Source: Sneathiella sp.
GTDB lineage: Bacteria; Pseudomonadota; Alphaproteobacteria; Sneathiellales; Sneathiellaceae
Reading direction: 5' to 3'
DNA length: 38,595 nt
Assembly: GCA_021741195.1 (NCBI GenBank)
Contig: JAIOYL010000009.1
Span: 1-38,595, forward strand
The position numbers and the translations under genes are program-made. Positions 1 to 8,115 of this stretch are shown one piece after another (within the stretch, counting starts at the first letter, position 1; every line of letters begins with the position of its first letter). Under the pieces are notes generated by a model. The model did no database searches. It was not told where the DNA came from and saw only the letters and a program-made list of their open reading frames with translations.

Positions 1-376
1 GCTGTATGTTGCCGGTATCGTGTTTTTCTGCTTTTTCTATACAGCCGTTGTCTTCAATCCGGACGACACGGCGGATAACCTGAAGAAGCATGGCGGCTTC
101 GTGCCGGGCATCCGGCCGGGCAAGCGAACCGCGGAATACCTTGATTATGTTTTGACGAGATTGACGGTTGTGGGGGCTGCGTATCTTTCCCTCGTTTGTA
201 TATTGCCGGAAATTCTTGTCTCCCAATGGGCAGTTCCCTTTTACTTTGGCGGAACCTCCCTGCTTATTGTTGTCTCGGTTACGATGGATACGGTCGCCCA
301 GATACAAAGCCATCTTGTCGCCCACCAGTATGAAGGGCTGATCAAGAAATCGAAGCTGGGGGGACGGCGTAAGTGA
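1..376 (+). CDS. secY: Preprotein translocase subunit SecY, C-terminal part
   Basis: This is the 3' end of secY, cut by the left edge of the window; the reading frame is open from base 2. SecY is the central pore subunit of the inner-membrane SecYEG translocon. The visible part of about 124 residues contains the end of one transmembrane helix, a cytoplasmic loop with the conserved GG-F-PGIRPG pattern, two more hydrophobic helices and a short basic tail ending GGRRK. The TGA stop (374-376) overlaps the GTG start of adk, so the two are translationally coupled, as in many alphaproteobacterial ribosomal-protein operons. The [20 protein letters not shown] stretch is typical of the family, so the call is firm although only the end of the gene is present. 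Confidence 0.96.
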   Translation, partial: LYVAGIVFFCFFYTAVVFNPDDTADNLKKHGGFVPGIRPGKRTAEYLDYVLTRLTVVGAAYLSLVCILPEILVSQWAVPFYFGGTSLLIVVSVTMDTVAQIQSHLVAHQYEGLIKKSKLGGRRK

Positions 377-1023
377 TACTCATTCTTCTGGGGCCTCCGG
401 GCGCAGGCAAGGGGACGCAGGCACAACGGTTGCAGGACAAGCATGGGCTGGTTCAGCTGTCGACGGGCGATATGTTGCGCGCGGCAGTTGCGGCCGGAAG
501 TGAAACCGGTCTGAAGGCGAAGGCGGTTATGGATCGCGGCGAACTGGTTTCAGACGAGATCATGACAGGAATTATTTCCGAGCGGCTCAATGATCCGGAC
601 TGCAAGAACGGTGTGATCCTTGACGGGTTTCCCCGGACTGAAGCGCAAGCCGAGGCCCTCGATAAAATGCTGGCGGAGAAGGGGCTTGTCCTTAATGCCG
701 TTATTGAGATGAAAACAGACGACGACATACTTGTAGAACGGATCACGGGCCGTTATACCTGTGCGAAATGCGGCGCCGGATATCATGATAAATTCCTGAA
801 GCCGGCGGTAGAGGGTGTTTGTGATAAATGCGGCGGGACAGAGTTTAACCGGCGTAGCGATGACAATGCCGAAACGGTTACGTCCCGGTTGAAAGCCTAC
901 CACGAGCAGACGGCTCCCTTGCTTCCCTACTACCGGGGCAGGGGTGTATTGAAGCAGGTGGATGGAATGGCCGGGATTGATGAAGTCACAGATCAGATGG
1001 AAGCCGTGTTACAGGCAATCTAA
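373..1023 (+). CDS. adk: Adenylate kinase
   Basis: Adenylate kinase interconverts ATP + AMP and 2 ADP in the cytoplasm. The 216-residue protein opens with the P-loop GPPGAGKGT (residues 7-15), followed by the AMP-binding [10 protein letters not shown] segment and DGFPRT (84-89). The LID domain (about 127-163) is the long form and carries four cysteines, C130, C133, C150 and C153, in two CxxC pairs, so it should bind structural zinc. The GTG start overlaps the secY stop and no ATG start fits better. Position between secY and rpsM is the classic arrangement. A strong promoter lies just after the stop codon, so the following ribosomal genes need not depend on read-through from adk. Confidence 0.97.
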   Translation: MILILLGPPGAGKGTQAQRLQDKHGLVQLSTGDMLRAAVAAGSETGLKAKAVMDRGELVSDEIMTGIISERLNDPDCKNGVILDGFPRTEAQAEALDKMLAEKGLVLNAVIEMKTDDDILVERITGRYTCAKCGAGYHDKFLKPAVEGVCDKCGGTEFNRRSDDNAETVTSRLKAYHEQTAPLLPYYRGRGVLKQVDGMAGIDEVTDQMEAVLQAI

Positions 1024-1027
1024 ACGG

Positions 1028-1055
1028 TTGACTAGGTAATACAAAATTATATAAT
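1028..1055 (+). promoter_or_regulatory. Sigma70-type promoter for rpsM-rpsK-rpoA-rplQ
   Basis: TTGACT (1028-1033) and TATAAT (1050-1055) are separated by 16 bases, close to the housekeeping consensus. It sits 5 bases after the adk stop and about 70 bases upstream of rpsM. This is a sequence prediction; the start site would be near 1062. Confidence 0.7.
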
Positions 1056-1085
1056 CGCGCGCTTCTCAGAGGCGCTTGAGATAGC

Positions 1086-1107
1086 CGGGTCAGGACGACC
1101 CGTTTTT
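1086..1107 (+). terminator. Terminator-like hairpin in the rpsM leader
   Basis: CGGGTC (1086-1091) pairs perfectly with GACCCG (1097-1102) around a 5-base loop and is followed at once by five T residues. It lies downstream of the predicted promoter and 20 bases before the rpsM GTG. It could terminate transcripts arriving from secY-adk, attenuate the rpsM operon, or serve as a binding site for an autoregulating ribosomal protein. The sequence cannot separate these. Confidence 0.55.
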
Positions 1108-1127
1108 GGTGATGAGGAGAGACTAGC

Positions 1128-1496
1128 GTGGCTCGTATTGCTGGTGTAAATATCCCGACGAATAAGCGGGTGGTGATTGCACTAACTTATATTCATGGAA
1201 TTGGCCCGGCAAAGGCCAAGGAAATTTGCCAGGCTGTTGGCCTGGCACCGGAAGTGCGCGTGAATGCGCTCAGCGACTCCGAAGTTGTGAAGATCCGCGA
1301 AACCATCGACAGCGACCATATGGTCGAAGGTGATTTGCGGCGTCAAACTTCGATGAACATTAAGCGCCTGATGGACCTTGGCTGTTACCGTGGGCTTCGT
1401 CACCGCCGCGGGCTGCCGGTTCGCGGTCAGCGCACACATACCAATGCCCGTACCCGTAAAGGTCCGGCCAAAGCAATCGCTGGGAAGAAGAAGTAA
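1128..1496 (+). CDS. rpsM: 30S ribosomal protein S13
   Basis: S13 (122 residues) sits in the head of the 30S subunit and contacts the P-site tRNA and the inter-subunit bridges. The N-terminus [14 protein letters not shown], the helix-two-turn-helix region with GIGPAKA, and the basic C-terminal tail with [16 protein letters not shown] are all family hallmarks. The GTG start is preceded by GAGGAGAG. Only one base separates its stop from the rpsK start, so the pair is co-transcribed. The C-terminal lysine-rich tail ends GKKK, as usual. Confidence 0.98.
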   Translation: MARIAGVNIPTNKRVVIALTYIHGIGPAKAKEICQAVGLAPEVRVNALSDSEVVKIRETIDSDHMVEGDLRRQTSMNIKRLMDLGCYRGLRHRRGLPVRGQRTHTNARTRKGPAKAIAGKKK

Positions 1497-1497
1497 C

Positions 1498-1887
1498 ATG
1501 GCACGTGAGAAAACACGCGTTCGGCGCCGCGAACGTAAGAACATTATTTCGGGTGTCGCTCACGTCAGCGCCTCCTTCAATAACACCAAGATCATGATCA
1601 CGGATGCGCAGGGTAATGCAATTGCCTGGTCGTCAGCCGGATCGCAGGGCTTCAAGGGTTCGCGTAAATCCACACCGTTCGCCGCTCAGATGGCGGCCGA
1701 AGATGCGGGCAAGAAAGCCATGGATCATGGCATGAAAACGCTGGAAGTTGAAGTCAAGGGGCCTGGTTCAGGGCGCGAATCGGCTCTGCGGGCGTTGCAG
1801 TCCGTCGGGCTCAATATTACGTCCATCCGCGACGTTTCGCCTATTCCGCATAATGGATGCCGTCCGCCGAAGCGCCGCCGCGTTTAA
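1498..1887 (+). CDS. rpsK: 30S ribosomal protein S11
   Basis: S11 (129 residues) lies in the 30S platform near the Shine-Dalgarno/anti-Shine-Dalgarno helix. The open frame extends upstream into rpsM, but the ATG at 1498, directly after the rpsM stop, gives the normal length and N-terminus ([15 protein letters not shown]). Conserved features include [23 protein letters not shown] and the C-terminal signature [15 protein letters not shown]. There is no break between it and rpsM; a 99-base gap with a hairpin separates it from rpoA. Confidence 0.98.
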   Translation: MAREKTRVRRRERKNIISGVAHVSASFNNTKIMITDAQGNAIAWSSAGSQGFKGSRKSTPFAAQMAAEDAGKKAMDHGMKTLEVEVKGPGSGRESALRALQSVGLNITSIRDVSPIPHNGCRPPKRRRV

Positions 1888-1945
1888 CGGATTGAACATT
1901 GTGAATGCGGGCTTTGCGGTCCGCATCGAGAGTTATCTAGATATC

Positions 1946-1966
1946 GCAGGTCCATGGTGGGCCTGC
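1946..1966 (+). promoter_or_regulatory. Stem-loop in the rpsK-rpoA intergenic region
   Basis: GCAGGTCC (1946-1953) pairs with GGGCCTGC (1959-1966), eight pairs with one G-U, around the loop ATGGT. The loop contains an in-frame ATG (1954) that could be mistaken for the rpoA start. The hairpin ends 8 bases before the GAGG ribosome binding site of the true GTG start, so it may influence rpoA translation or mRNA stability. Function is not known. Confidence 0.4.
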
Positions 1967-1986
1967 AAAGCTATGAGGTCAATACC

Positions 1987-3000
1987 GTGATTCAGCAAAA
2001 CTGGAAAGATCTGATCCAGGCTAATCTCTCTGTCGAACAGGGAGACCAGAGCGATCGGGAAGCCACGATTATTGCGGAACCTTTGGAGAGAGGGTTCGGT
2101 TTGACATTGGGTAATGCGCTTCGGCGTGTTCTTTTGTCGAGCTTGCAAGGCGCGGCGATTACGTCCATTCAAATTGATAATGTTTTGCACGAATTCTCAT
2201 CGATTTCCGGTGTTCGTGAGGACGTTACGGATATCGTGCTGAACTTGAAAACCCTGGCGATCCGTGCGCATTCGGACGGCCCGAAGCGCATGGTATTGAA
2301 AGCGTCCGGTCCCTGCGAAGTGACCGCCGGCATGATCGAAACCGGTCCCGATATTGAAATCATGGATCCGGACCTGGTTCTCATGACCCTCGATGACGGT
2401 GCGACCATTTCCATGGAAATGAATGTCGACACCGGCAAGGGCTATGTTCCGGGCGTTGCCAATCATCCGGAAGACGCGCCGATCGGCCTGATCCCGATGG
2501 ACAGCCTCTATAGCCCGGTTCGGAAAGTCACTTATAAGGTGGAAGCCGCCCGTGAAGGCCAGGTGCTGGATTATGACAAACTGACCTTGAAAGTGGAAAC
2601 GAACGGAACAGTCACCCCTGAAGATGCCGTCGCCTTTGCGGCGCGCATTTTGCAGGAACAGTTCCAGCTGTTCGTGAATTTTGACGAACCGGAAGAGGTT
2701 ATCGTCAAGGAAGAAAGCCATGAGCCTGAATTCAACAGAAATCTGCTGCGCAAAGTCGATGAACTTGAACTCTCCGTTCGCTCGGCCAACTGCCTGAAGA
2801 ACGACAATATCGTTTATATCGGCGATCTTATTCAGAAGACCGAAGCTGAAATGCTGCGCACCCCGAATTTCGGCCGCAAGAGCCTGAACGAAATCAAGGA
2901 AGTATTGGCGCAGATGGGTCTGCATCTCGGCATGGAAGTGCCGAACTGGCCGCCTGAAAACATTGAAGACATGGCCAAACGGCTGGAAGAACCTTTTTAG
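1987..3000 (+). CDS. rpoA: DNA-directed RNA polymerase subunit alpha
   Basis: The alpha subunit dimerises to start RNA polymerase assembly, and its C-terminal domain contacts UP elements and activators. I place the start at the GTG at 1987 (337 residues, [10 protein letters not shown]...) because this matches the alphaproteobacterial N-terminus and has GAGG at 1975-1978; the ATG at 1954 would add 11 residues and lies in a hairpin loop. The N-terminal domain (about 1-235) contains [37 protein letters not shown] and the [10 protein letters not shown] helix. The C-terminal domain (about 255-325) has [41 protein letters not shown]. It ends 30 bases before rplQ in the same operon. Confidence 0.98.
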   Translation: MIQQNWKDLIQANLSVEQGDQSDREATIIAEPLERGFGLTLGNALRRVLLSSLQGAAITSIQIDNVLHEFSSISGVREDVTDIVLNLKTLAIRAHSDGPKRMVLKASGPCEVTAGMIETGPDIEIMDPDLVLMTLDDGATISMEMNVDTGKGYVPGVANHPEDAPIGLIPMDSLYSPVRKVTYKVEAAREGQVLDYDKLTLKVETNGTVTPEDAVAFAARILQEQFQLFVNFDEPEEVIVKEESHEPEFNRNLLRKVDELELSVRSANCLKNDNIVYIGDLIQKTEAEMLRTPNFGRKSLNEIKEVLAQMGLHLGMEVPNWPPENIEDMAKRLEEPF

Positions 3001-3030
3001 AACAGCATCAATCGCTGTGGAGTAAGAAAA

Positions 3031-3468
3031 ATGCGGCATCGTAAATCCGGGCGCAAGCTCAATAGAACATCCTCTCATCGCAAGGCGATGTTCGCCAATA
3101 TGGCGGCGTCCCTGATCAAACATGAGCAAATCCAGACAACTTTGCCAAAGGCGAAGGAACTGCGGCCCATCGTCGAAAAGCTGATAACGCTTGGCAAACG
3201 TGGGGATCTGCATGCCCGCCGGCAGGCATTTGCCGAGCTCAGCGAAAAATCCGCTGTGGACAAGCTTTTCACAACCTTGAGTGAACGCTATGCGGAGCGC
3301 GCTGGCGGCTATACGCGGGTTTTGAAGGCAGGATTCCGGACTGGCGACGCGGCGCCAATTGGCGTCATTGAGCTGATCGATCGGGATGTCGAGGCGAAAG
3401 GTCAGGATTCCGGTCCCGATCAGAACGCGGACCAAGATGAATACGAGGACGCACAAGCCGTTGCATAA
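3031..3468 (+). CDS. rplQ: 50S ribosomal protein L17
   Basis: L17 (145 residues) lies near the exit-tunnel side of the 50S subunit. The N-terminus [20 protein letters not shown] and the following [19 protein letters not shown] segment are diagnostic. After the conserved core (about 1-118, ending GVIELIDRD) there is an acidic, low-complexity tail of roughly 27 residues, a common alphaproteobacterial extension. The start is preceded by GTGGAGTAAG. It is the last gene of the operon and is followed by a clear terminator. Confidence 0.98.
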   Translation: MRHRKSGRKLNRTSSHRKAMFANMAASLIKHEQIQTTLPKAKELRPIVEKLITLGKRGDLHARRQAFAELSEKSAVDKLFTTLSERYAERAGGYTRVLKAGFRTGDAAPIGVIELIDRDVEAKGQDSGPDQNADQDEYEDAQAVA

Positions 3469-3490
3469 CCGGGCTTAAATGAGAATTGAG

Positions 3491-3522
3491 AAAAAGGCAG
3501 TCCCCGGGGCTGCCTTTTTTTT
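3491..3522 (+). terminator. Rho-independent terminator after rplQ
   Basis: A G+C-rich stem (GGCAGTCCCC with GGGGCTGCC, one bulged T) is followed by eight T residues at 3515-3522 and preceded by a run of A residues. It closes the rpsM-rplQ operon and separates it from htrA. Confidence 0.88.
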
Positions 3523-3625
3523 CATTTTTGCCCTTACCGCCTGACAGTTGCTTGAAAATCGGGTTAAAATATTCATTTTAATACTACGCAGATGTAAATA
3601 CCTAAGGCAGGTGATTTAACCAGGA

Positions 3626-5044
3626 ATGAACAGATATTTTTTGAATTTTGCGAGTATCTGCGGCGCGGCGGTCATGGCGCTGACATTTGCCCTGTCGGCG
3701 GCAGCGGAAGATGTGGTCCCGACAAGCCAGTCGCAGGTCATGCTTTCCTTTGCACCTCTGGTCAAAAAGGCGGCGCCTGCGGTTGTCAATATTTTCACCA
3801 AGACGCGAATCACGCAAACCCGGTCGACCATTTTCGATGATCCCTTTTTCAAGCGCTTTTTCGGCGGTAATTTTGGTCCGCAGCAACAGCGCCAGAAAAT
3901 TCAGAACTCCCTGGGCTCAGGGGTTCTGGTAGATGGCAACGGAACCATCGTGACCAATTTTCACGTTGTCAACGGCGCGGATGAAATTACCGTCGCCCTT
4001 CATGACCGGCGGGAGTTCGATGCGCGGGTGCTCGTCGCCGATGAACGGACGGACCTTGCTATCCTGAAAATCGACGTTGAAGGCGAGACGCTTCCCTACC
4101 TTGAATTCACGGATTCAGACAATCTGGAAGTCGGCGATCTGGTGATCGCCATCGGCAATCCCTTCGGTGTCGGGCAGACTGTCACCAGCGGTATAGTCTC
4201 CGCCCTTGACCGGAGCGCCGGGCTCAGCAATGACATCCAGTCCTTTATCCAGACAGACGCCGCCATCAATCCCGGTAACTCGGGGGGCGCGCTGCTGACC
4301 ATGGACGGCAAGCTCGCGGGTATCAATTCGGCGATTTTCAGCAAGAGCGGCGGGTCTCTCGGAATCGGCTTTGCGATCCCGGCCAACATGGTCAAGGCGG
4401 TGCTGACGAATGGCCTTGCGACGGGCAAGGTTGTCCGGCCCTGGCTCGGGGCCATGGGGCAGGCGGTAACCAGTGATGTTGCCGACGGTCTCGGGCTTGA
4501 GAAGCCCGTTGGCGTATTGGTCAGCCGGGTGCATCCCGACAGCGCCGCCTATCGGTCGGGCCTGCGTGTCGGTGATGTCATTGTCACGATCGATGACAAG
4601 GAGGTTTACGGGCCGGAAGCGCTGCTCTTTCGCGTTGCCTCTGGGGTGATTGGGAAAACCGCCCACGTCGGCGTGGTTCGGGAGGGGAAACATCGTACTC
4701 TGGACATGAACCTTCAACCAGCCCCGGAAATCCCGCCGCGCGACAACATCACCTTAAGCGGCCGCGAGCCTCTGGCCGGAGCGGTAATCGGGAACCTGTC
4801 GCCCGCCTATGCGTTGGAACTTGGCTTATCGGCCTTTGCAGAAGGCGTGGTTGTCGCCGGGACAGTTCAGGGAAGCCTTGCCGAACGATACGGGCTTCGC
4901 CCGCGTGACATATTGTTGATGGTCAACGGCGAGAAAATAACAAACGTCAATCAGGCGCAAAAGGCTTTGCTTGCGGCGCAGGGAACCTGGGATATCAGTA
5001 TTCGCCGCAGGGGCCGGACGCTATCGTTCAAAGTCAGTTCATGA
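3626..5044 (+). CDS. Periplasmic Do-family serine protease (DegP/HtrA-like)
   Basis: An ATP-independent periplasmic protease/chaperone that degrades or refolds misfolded envelope proteins. Residues 1-27 form a signal peptide ending SAAA|ED. The trypsin-like domain (about 35-260) holds the full catalytic triad: H113 in TNFHVV, D143 in RTDLAIL, and S219 in GNSGG. Two PDZ domains follow (about 270-362 and 380-470), so the architecture is DegP/DegQ rather than the single-PDZ DegS type. The 472-residue length is normal. The stop codon overlaps the rarA start (ATGA), starting a chain of four such overlaps. I do not assign degP versus degQ; the loop lengths would need an alignment. Confidence 0.93.
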   Translation: MNRYFLNFASICGAAVMALTFALSAAAEDVVPTSQSQVMLSFAPLVKKAAPAVVNIFTKTRITQTRSTIFDDPFFKRFFGGNFGPQQQRQKIQNSLGSGVLVDGNGTIVTNFHVVNGADEITVALHDRREFDARVLVADERTDLAILKIDVEGETLPYLEFTDSDNLEVGDLVIAIGNPFGVGQTVTSGIVSALDRSAGLSNDIQSFIQTDAAINPGNSGGALLTMDGKLAGINSAIFSKSGGSLGIGFAIPANMVKAVLTNGLATGKVVRPWLGAMGQAVTSDVADGLGLEKPVGVLVSRVHPDSAAYRSGLRVGDVIVTIDDKEVYGPEALLFRVASGVIGKTAHVGVVREGKHRTLDMNLQPAPEIPPRDNITLSGREPLAGAVIGNLSPAYALELGLSAFAEGVVVAGTVQGSLAERYGLRPRDILLMVNGEKITNVNQAQKALLAAQGTWDISIRRRGRTLSFKVSS

Positions 5045-6357
5045 AAACCCTGTTTGAAGATGCCAAAGTCAGTCAGGATGGAGGACGGCCCCTTGCGGAT
5101 CGCTTAAGGCCTGCGCGTCTTGACGACGTGGTAGGACAGGATCATCTGCTGGAAAAAGATGCGCCGCTCAGGCGCATGCTGGAAGCGGACTGGCTTGCGT
5201 CCATCATTTTCTGGGGACCGCCCGGCTCGGGCAAGACAACGATCGCCCGGTTGCTGGCGGAAGAAGTACATCTGCATTTCGAGCAAATATCCGCCGTCTT
5301 TTCCGGCGTTGCGGATCTTCGTAAAGTCTTCGAGGCGGCAAAGATCCGGCGGCAGAATGGAACGCGGACCCTGTTGTTTGTCGATGAAATACACCGCTTC
5401 AACCGCTCCCAGCAGGATGGCTTCCTTCCCTATGTCGAGGACGGTACGATCACGCTTGTCGGCGCGACGACGGAAAACCCGTCGTTCGAGCTTAACGGCG
5501 CGCTTCTGTCACGATGTCAGGTGCTGGTGCTGGAACGGCATAATGAGGCATCGTTTCGCATTTTGTTGAAGCGCGCGGAGGAACTGGAAGGAAGACCTGT
5601 TCCCCTGACCGAAGACGCGAAATCGGCGCTTGCCCATCTTGCCGACGGGGATGGCCGGTTTTTTCTCAACATGGTGGAGGCGGTGTTTCACTCCGGAACA
5701 ACAGAACTGGATGTCGAGGGGCTCTCGCATGTGATCTCAAAACGGGCACCTGCCTATGACAAGGATCGCGAGGGGCATTACAATCTGATCAGCGCGCTTC
5801 ATAAATCATTACGCGGCTCCGACGTTGACGCGGCGCTCTACTGGTTTTCGCGGATGATGGACGGCGGTGAGGATCCGCTGTATATCGCGCGGCGGCTGGT
5901 GCGGTTCGCGGTTGAGGATATCGGCATGGCGGATCCCAACGCACTTGTGCAGGCCAACGCGGCGAAAGAGGCGTATCAGTTTCTGGGCTCCCCTGAGGGC
6001 GATCTCGCCATCGCCCAGTCGGTGATCTATCTTGCGACGGCGCCGAAATCAAACGCAGGGTACAAGGCCTTTGGCCAGTCCAGGGCATCGGCCCGAAAAC
6101 ACGGTTCCCATATGCCGCCAAAGCATATATTAAATGCCCCGACGGGAATGATGAAGGATATGGGCTATGGCAAGGATTATGCCTATGACCATAGTGTGGA
6201 AGACGGGTTTTCCGGCCAGAATTATTTCCCCGATGAAATGAAGCGCGAGAAGTATTATTCTCCCGTTGAACGTGGCTTTGAGCGGGATATCAAGAAACGC
6301 CTAGACTATTGGGCGCGGCTCAGGGCGGAAAGACAAGCCGGAAAGACGGAAAAATGA
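5041..6357 (+). CDS. rarA: Replication-associated recombination protein A (RarA/MgsA, AAA+ ATPase)
   Basis: RarA is a clamp-loader-like AAA+ ATPase that acts at stalled replication forks. Of 438 residues, the AAA+ core contains Walker A GPPGSGKTT (59-67), Walker B LLFVDEIHRFN (111-121), sensor 1 with GATTENPSFELN and the arginine finger region ALLSRC. The C-terminal half carries the tetramerization segment with YWFSRMMDGGEDPLYIARRL and the PxHILNAPT motif. It begins inside the htrA stop codon and ends inside the crcB start, so it is translated as part of the htrA-rarA-crcB-rluC operon. The gene pair htrA-rarA is common in alphaproteobacteria. Confidence 0.95.
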   Translation: MKTLFEDAKVSQDGGRPLADRLRPARLDDVVGQDHLLEKDAPLRRMLEADWLASIIFWGPPGSGKTTIARLLAEEVHLHFEQISAVFSGVADLRKVFEAAKIRRQNGTRTLLFVDEIHRFNRSQQDGFLPYVEDGTITLVGATTENPSFELNGALLSRCQVLVLERHNEASFRILLKRAEELEGRPVPLTEDAKSALAHLADGDGRFFLNMVEAVFHSGTTELDVEGLSHVISKRAPAYDKDREGHYNLISALHKSLRGSDVDAALYWFSRMMDGGEDPLYIARRLVRFAVEDIGMADPNALVQANAAKEAYQFLGSPEGDLAIAQSVIYLATAPKSNAGYKAFGQSRASARKHGSHMPPKHILNAPTGMMKDMGYGKDYAYDHSVEDGFSGQNYFPDEMKREKYYSPVERGFERDIKKRLDYWARLRAERQAGKTEK

Positions 6358-6734
6358 ATATGTTTTTATCGGTAGCGGTTGGAGGGGCGCTGGGTGCTTG
6401 CGCCCGGTATGGCGTCGCGCAGGTGATGCTGCGGCATCTCGGGCCGGGTTATCCTTATGGCACGCTTTTCGTCAATATCGTTGGTTCCTTCCTGATGGGG
6501 GTTTTGATTGAGACCATCGCACTTCGCTGGTCGCCCTCGCCGGAACTCCGCGTGTTGCTGGTAACGGGCTTTCTCGGCGGTTTCACGACATTTTCCGCCT
6601 TCTCACTGGATGTCGCGCTGCTGGTGGAAAAAGGGGAGACCCTGTCCGCCGCCTGGTATGTCCTGATGTCGGTGGTTCTTTCCATTGCCGGGCTTTTCGG
6701 CGGGCTGTACATGATTAGGGCAGCACTCGGATGA
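6354..6734 (+). CDS. crcB: Fluoride ion transporter CrcB (Fluc family)
   Basis: CrcB/Fluc is a small dual-topology inner-membrane channel that exports fluoride. The ATG at 6354 overlaps the rarA stop and gives a 126-residue protein of normal length; the open frame upstream overlaps rarA and is not used. It has four hydrophobic segments, an N-terminal GGALGACARYG, the pore motif GTLFVNIVGSFLMG and the sodium/fluoride-site motif GFLGGFTTFSAFS. No fluoride riboswitch would be expected or is seen here, since the gene is internal to an operon. It overlaps the next gene by 4 bases. Confidence 0.93.
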   Translation: MNMFLSVAVGGALGACARYGVAQVMLRHLGPGYPYGTLFVNIVGSFLMGVLIETIALRWSPSPELRVLLVTGFLGGFTTFSAFSLDVALLVEKGETLSAAWYVLMSVVLSIAGLFGGLYMIRAALG

Positions 6735-7729
6735 GCAGGGTTCAACATCTCATCGTCAGTGATAATGAGACGGATCAGAGGCTTGACCGCTGGTTCAGGG
6801 CGCATTTTCCAGGACTGTCCCATGGCCAGCTTGAAAAACTTTTGCGCAAAGGCGATATTCGCGTCGACAAGAAACGATCGAAAGCGAGCGACCGCCTGGA
6901 AGCCGGACAGACAGTGCGCATTCCACCGCTTGCTGACGAGGTTTACAAGCCGGTCCCGGCGGGGACTGTCCCCAAGGCGCAGGATGAAAGACTTTCGGAT
7001 CAGGACATCGCCGAAATCCGCAAGATGATCCTGCATATGGATGACGCAGTGATCGTGCTGAACAAGCCTGCCGGGCTTCCCGTGCAGGGCGGAAGCGGTC
7101 AGTCGCGCCACATCGACGGCCTGCTGGGCGGGCTCCGTTTCGACTATCCGGAGAAACCGAAACTTGTCCATCGGCTCGACAAGGATACCTCCGGTGTTCT
7201 GGTCATTGGCCGGACCCGTCTCGCGGCGAAGTTTCTTACCGAAGCCTTCAGGCGGCGTGATACCCGCAAAATCTACTGGGCTCTGGTTGCGGGTGTCCCC
7301 AAGCCACGGGAAGGGACGATCACCTACAACCTTGCGAAAATCGTCACGGCGAACGGTGAAAAAGTGGTTGTCGCCAAGGACGGGCAGAAGGCGGTAACGG
7401 ATTACTCGGTCGTCGCCATCGCGGGTCAGCGCCCCGCCTGGGTTGTCTTCAAGCCCGTGACGGGGCGCACGCATCAGATTAGGGTCCATGCGGCGGCGCT
7501 CGGAACGCCCGTGGTTGGAGACGGTAAGTATGGCGGATCGGAAGCCTTTCTGGATGGCGCCGTCAGCAAGAAAATGCATCTGCATGCGCGGGAGATCACG
7601 ATATCGCATCCGGAGGGCGGCGAATTGTCCATTACCGCGCCGCTGGATAAGCATATGGCGGAAACCTGGAAACTGCTCGATTTTCACGAAAACGACTATG
7701 AGGATCCTTTTCTAGAGCATGGGCTTTAG
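6731..7729 (+). CDS. rluC: 23S rRNA pseudouridine synthase, RluC/RluD family
   Basis: An RluA-family synthase that converts uridines in 23S rRNA to pseudouridine; the gene context and S4 domain suggest RluC (positions 955/2504/2580 in E. coli numbering), which is inferred. The 332-residue protein has an N-terminal S4 RNA-binding domain (about 14-65, RLDRWFRAHFPGLSHGQLEKLL) and the catalytic motif HRLDKDTSGVLVIGRT, with D150 as the expected catalytic aspartate. GRTHQIRVH is the other conserved block. It is the last gene of the operon and starts inside the crcB stop codon. I see no convincing terminator directly after it. Confidence 0.92.
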   Translation: MSRVQHLIVSDNETDQRLDRWFRAHFPGLSHGQLEKLLRKGDIRVDKKRSKASDRLEAGQTVRIPPLADEVYKPVPAGTVPKAQDERLSDQDIAEIRKMILHMDDAVIVLNKPAGLPVQGGSGQSRHIDGLLGGLRFDYPEKPKLVHRLDKDTSGVLVIGRTRLAAKFLTEAFRRRDTRKIYWALVAGVPKPREGTITYNLAKIVTANGEKVVVAKDGQKAVTDYSVVAIAGQRPAWVVFKPVTGRTHQIRVHAAALGTPVVGDGKYGGSEAFLDGAVSKKMHLHAREITISHPEGGELSITAPLDKHMAETWKLLDFHENDYEDPFLEHGL

Positions 7730-7760
7730 GGCGGAATGCGTATCCAGCGCTGCTTTTGTC

Positions 7761-7788
7761 TTGACTAATGAAGTTGAATGGCTAGATT
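7761..7788 (+). promoter_or_regulatory. Predicted promoter of the leuA leader
   Basis: TTGACT (7761-7766), a 16-base spacer and TAGATT (7783-7788). The same -35 and spacer length occur at the rpsM promoter in this window. The expected start point, about 7 bases after the -10, falls at 7795-7796, which is the A of the leader-peptide ATG. Confidence 0.6.
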
Positions 7789-7795
7789 TTCATTC

Positions 7796-7849
7796 ATGAT
7801 GAATACAAATCGACTTTTGAGCCTACGACTTATTGGCCCGGCACTCTGA
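7796..7849 (+). CDS. Leucine-rich leader peptide of leuA (predicted)
   Basis: A 17-codon open frame, MMNTNRLLSLRLIGPAL, starts with tandem ATGs at 7796 and 7799 and ends with TGA at 7847-7849. Five residues are leucine, read by CTT, TTG, CTA, CTT and CTC, plus one isoleucine. This is what a leucine attenuator peptide should look like ahead of 2-isopropylmalate synthase. There is no room for a ribosome binding site if the promoter prediction is right, so the peptide would be made from a leaderless mRNA, as is known for the trpL leader of Sinorhizobium. The stop codon lies in the loop of the hairpin at 7836-7863. The assignment is by composition and position, not by homology. Confidence 0.6.
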   Translation: MMNTNRLLSLRLIGPAL

Positions 7850-8115
7850 TTTCAGTGCCGGGGCGGTTGATGTCCTATTCTCAAAATTGTCGGGTAAAAA
7901 AATGTATTTAACGAAGACCTCCGGGTCGTCCATTTCCAGAAAATTTAACGGTTCAAGGCAGGAAGAGTTTGTTGGCTCCGCCGGGGGGCTCTCTCGACTT
8001 CCAGGCGGTCGTCGGGCTCAAGCGGCGTCCCGCGACCGTATGCTGGCTGCATCACTTCAGAAAATTATGAAACAAGAGGCGCGATGCGCCAGACGAAAGA
8101 CTAGAGGATTTTAAA
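7836..8115 (+). promoter_or_regulatory. Structured 5' leader of leuA (candidate attenuator)
   Basis: This gene-free stretch holds a strong hairpin, CCCGGCACT (7837-7845) with AGTGCCGGG (7854-7862), extendable by one G-C pair, that overlaps the end of the leader peptide. Downstream are weaker stems, including GACC/GGTC near 7915-7930 and GGCGC-GAT-GCGCC at 8078-8090 just before the leuA ribosome binding site (AGAGGA). I see no hairpin with a classic T-tract, so the switch may be translational or Rho-dependent. An open frame running from 7902 to the TAA at 8112-8114 has no good ribosome binding site and an Arg/Ser-rich sequence and is probably not a gene. Confidence 0.45.

Noticed and set aside
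2197-3456. 419-codon open frame antisense to rpoA and rplQ
   Set aside because: Shadow of highly conserved genes on the other strand; no domain or ribosome binding site of its own.
6455-7687. 410-codon open frame antisense to crcB and rluC
   Set aside because: Both sense genes are certain and the antisense translation is low-complexity with no motif.
7833-8114. Open frame of 93 codons ending just before leuA
   Set aside because: No ribosome binding site, Arg/Ser-rich composition, and it overlaps the leader peptide and its hairpin; better explained as structured leader.
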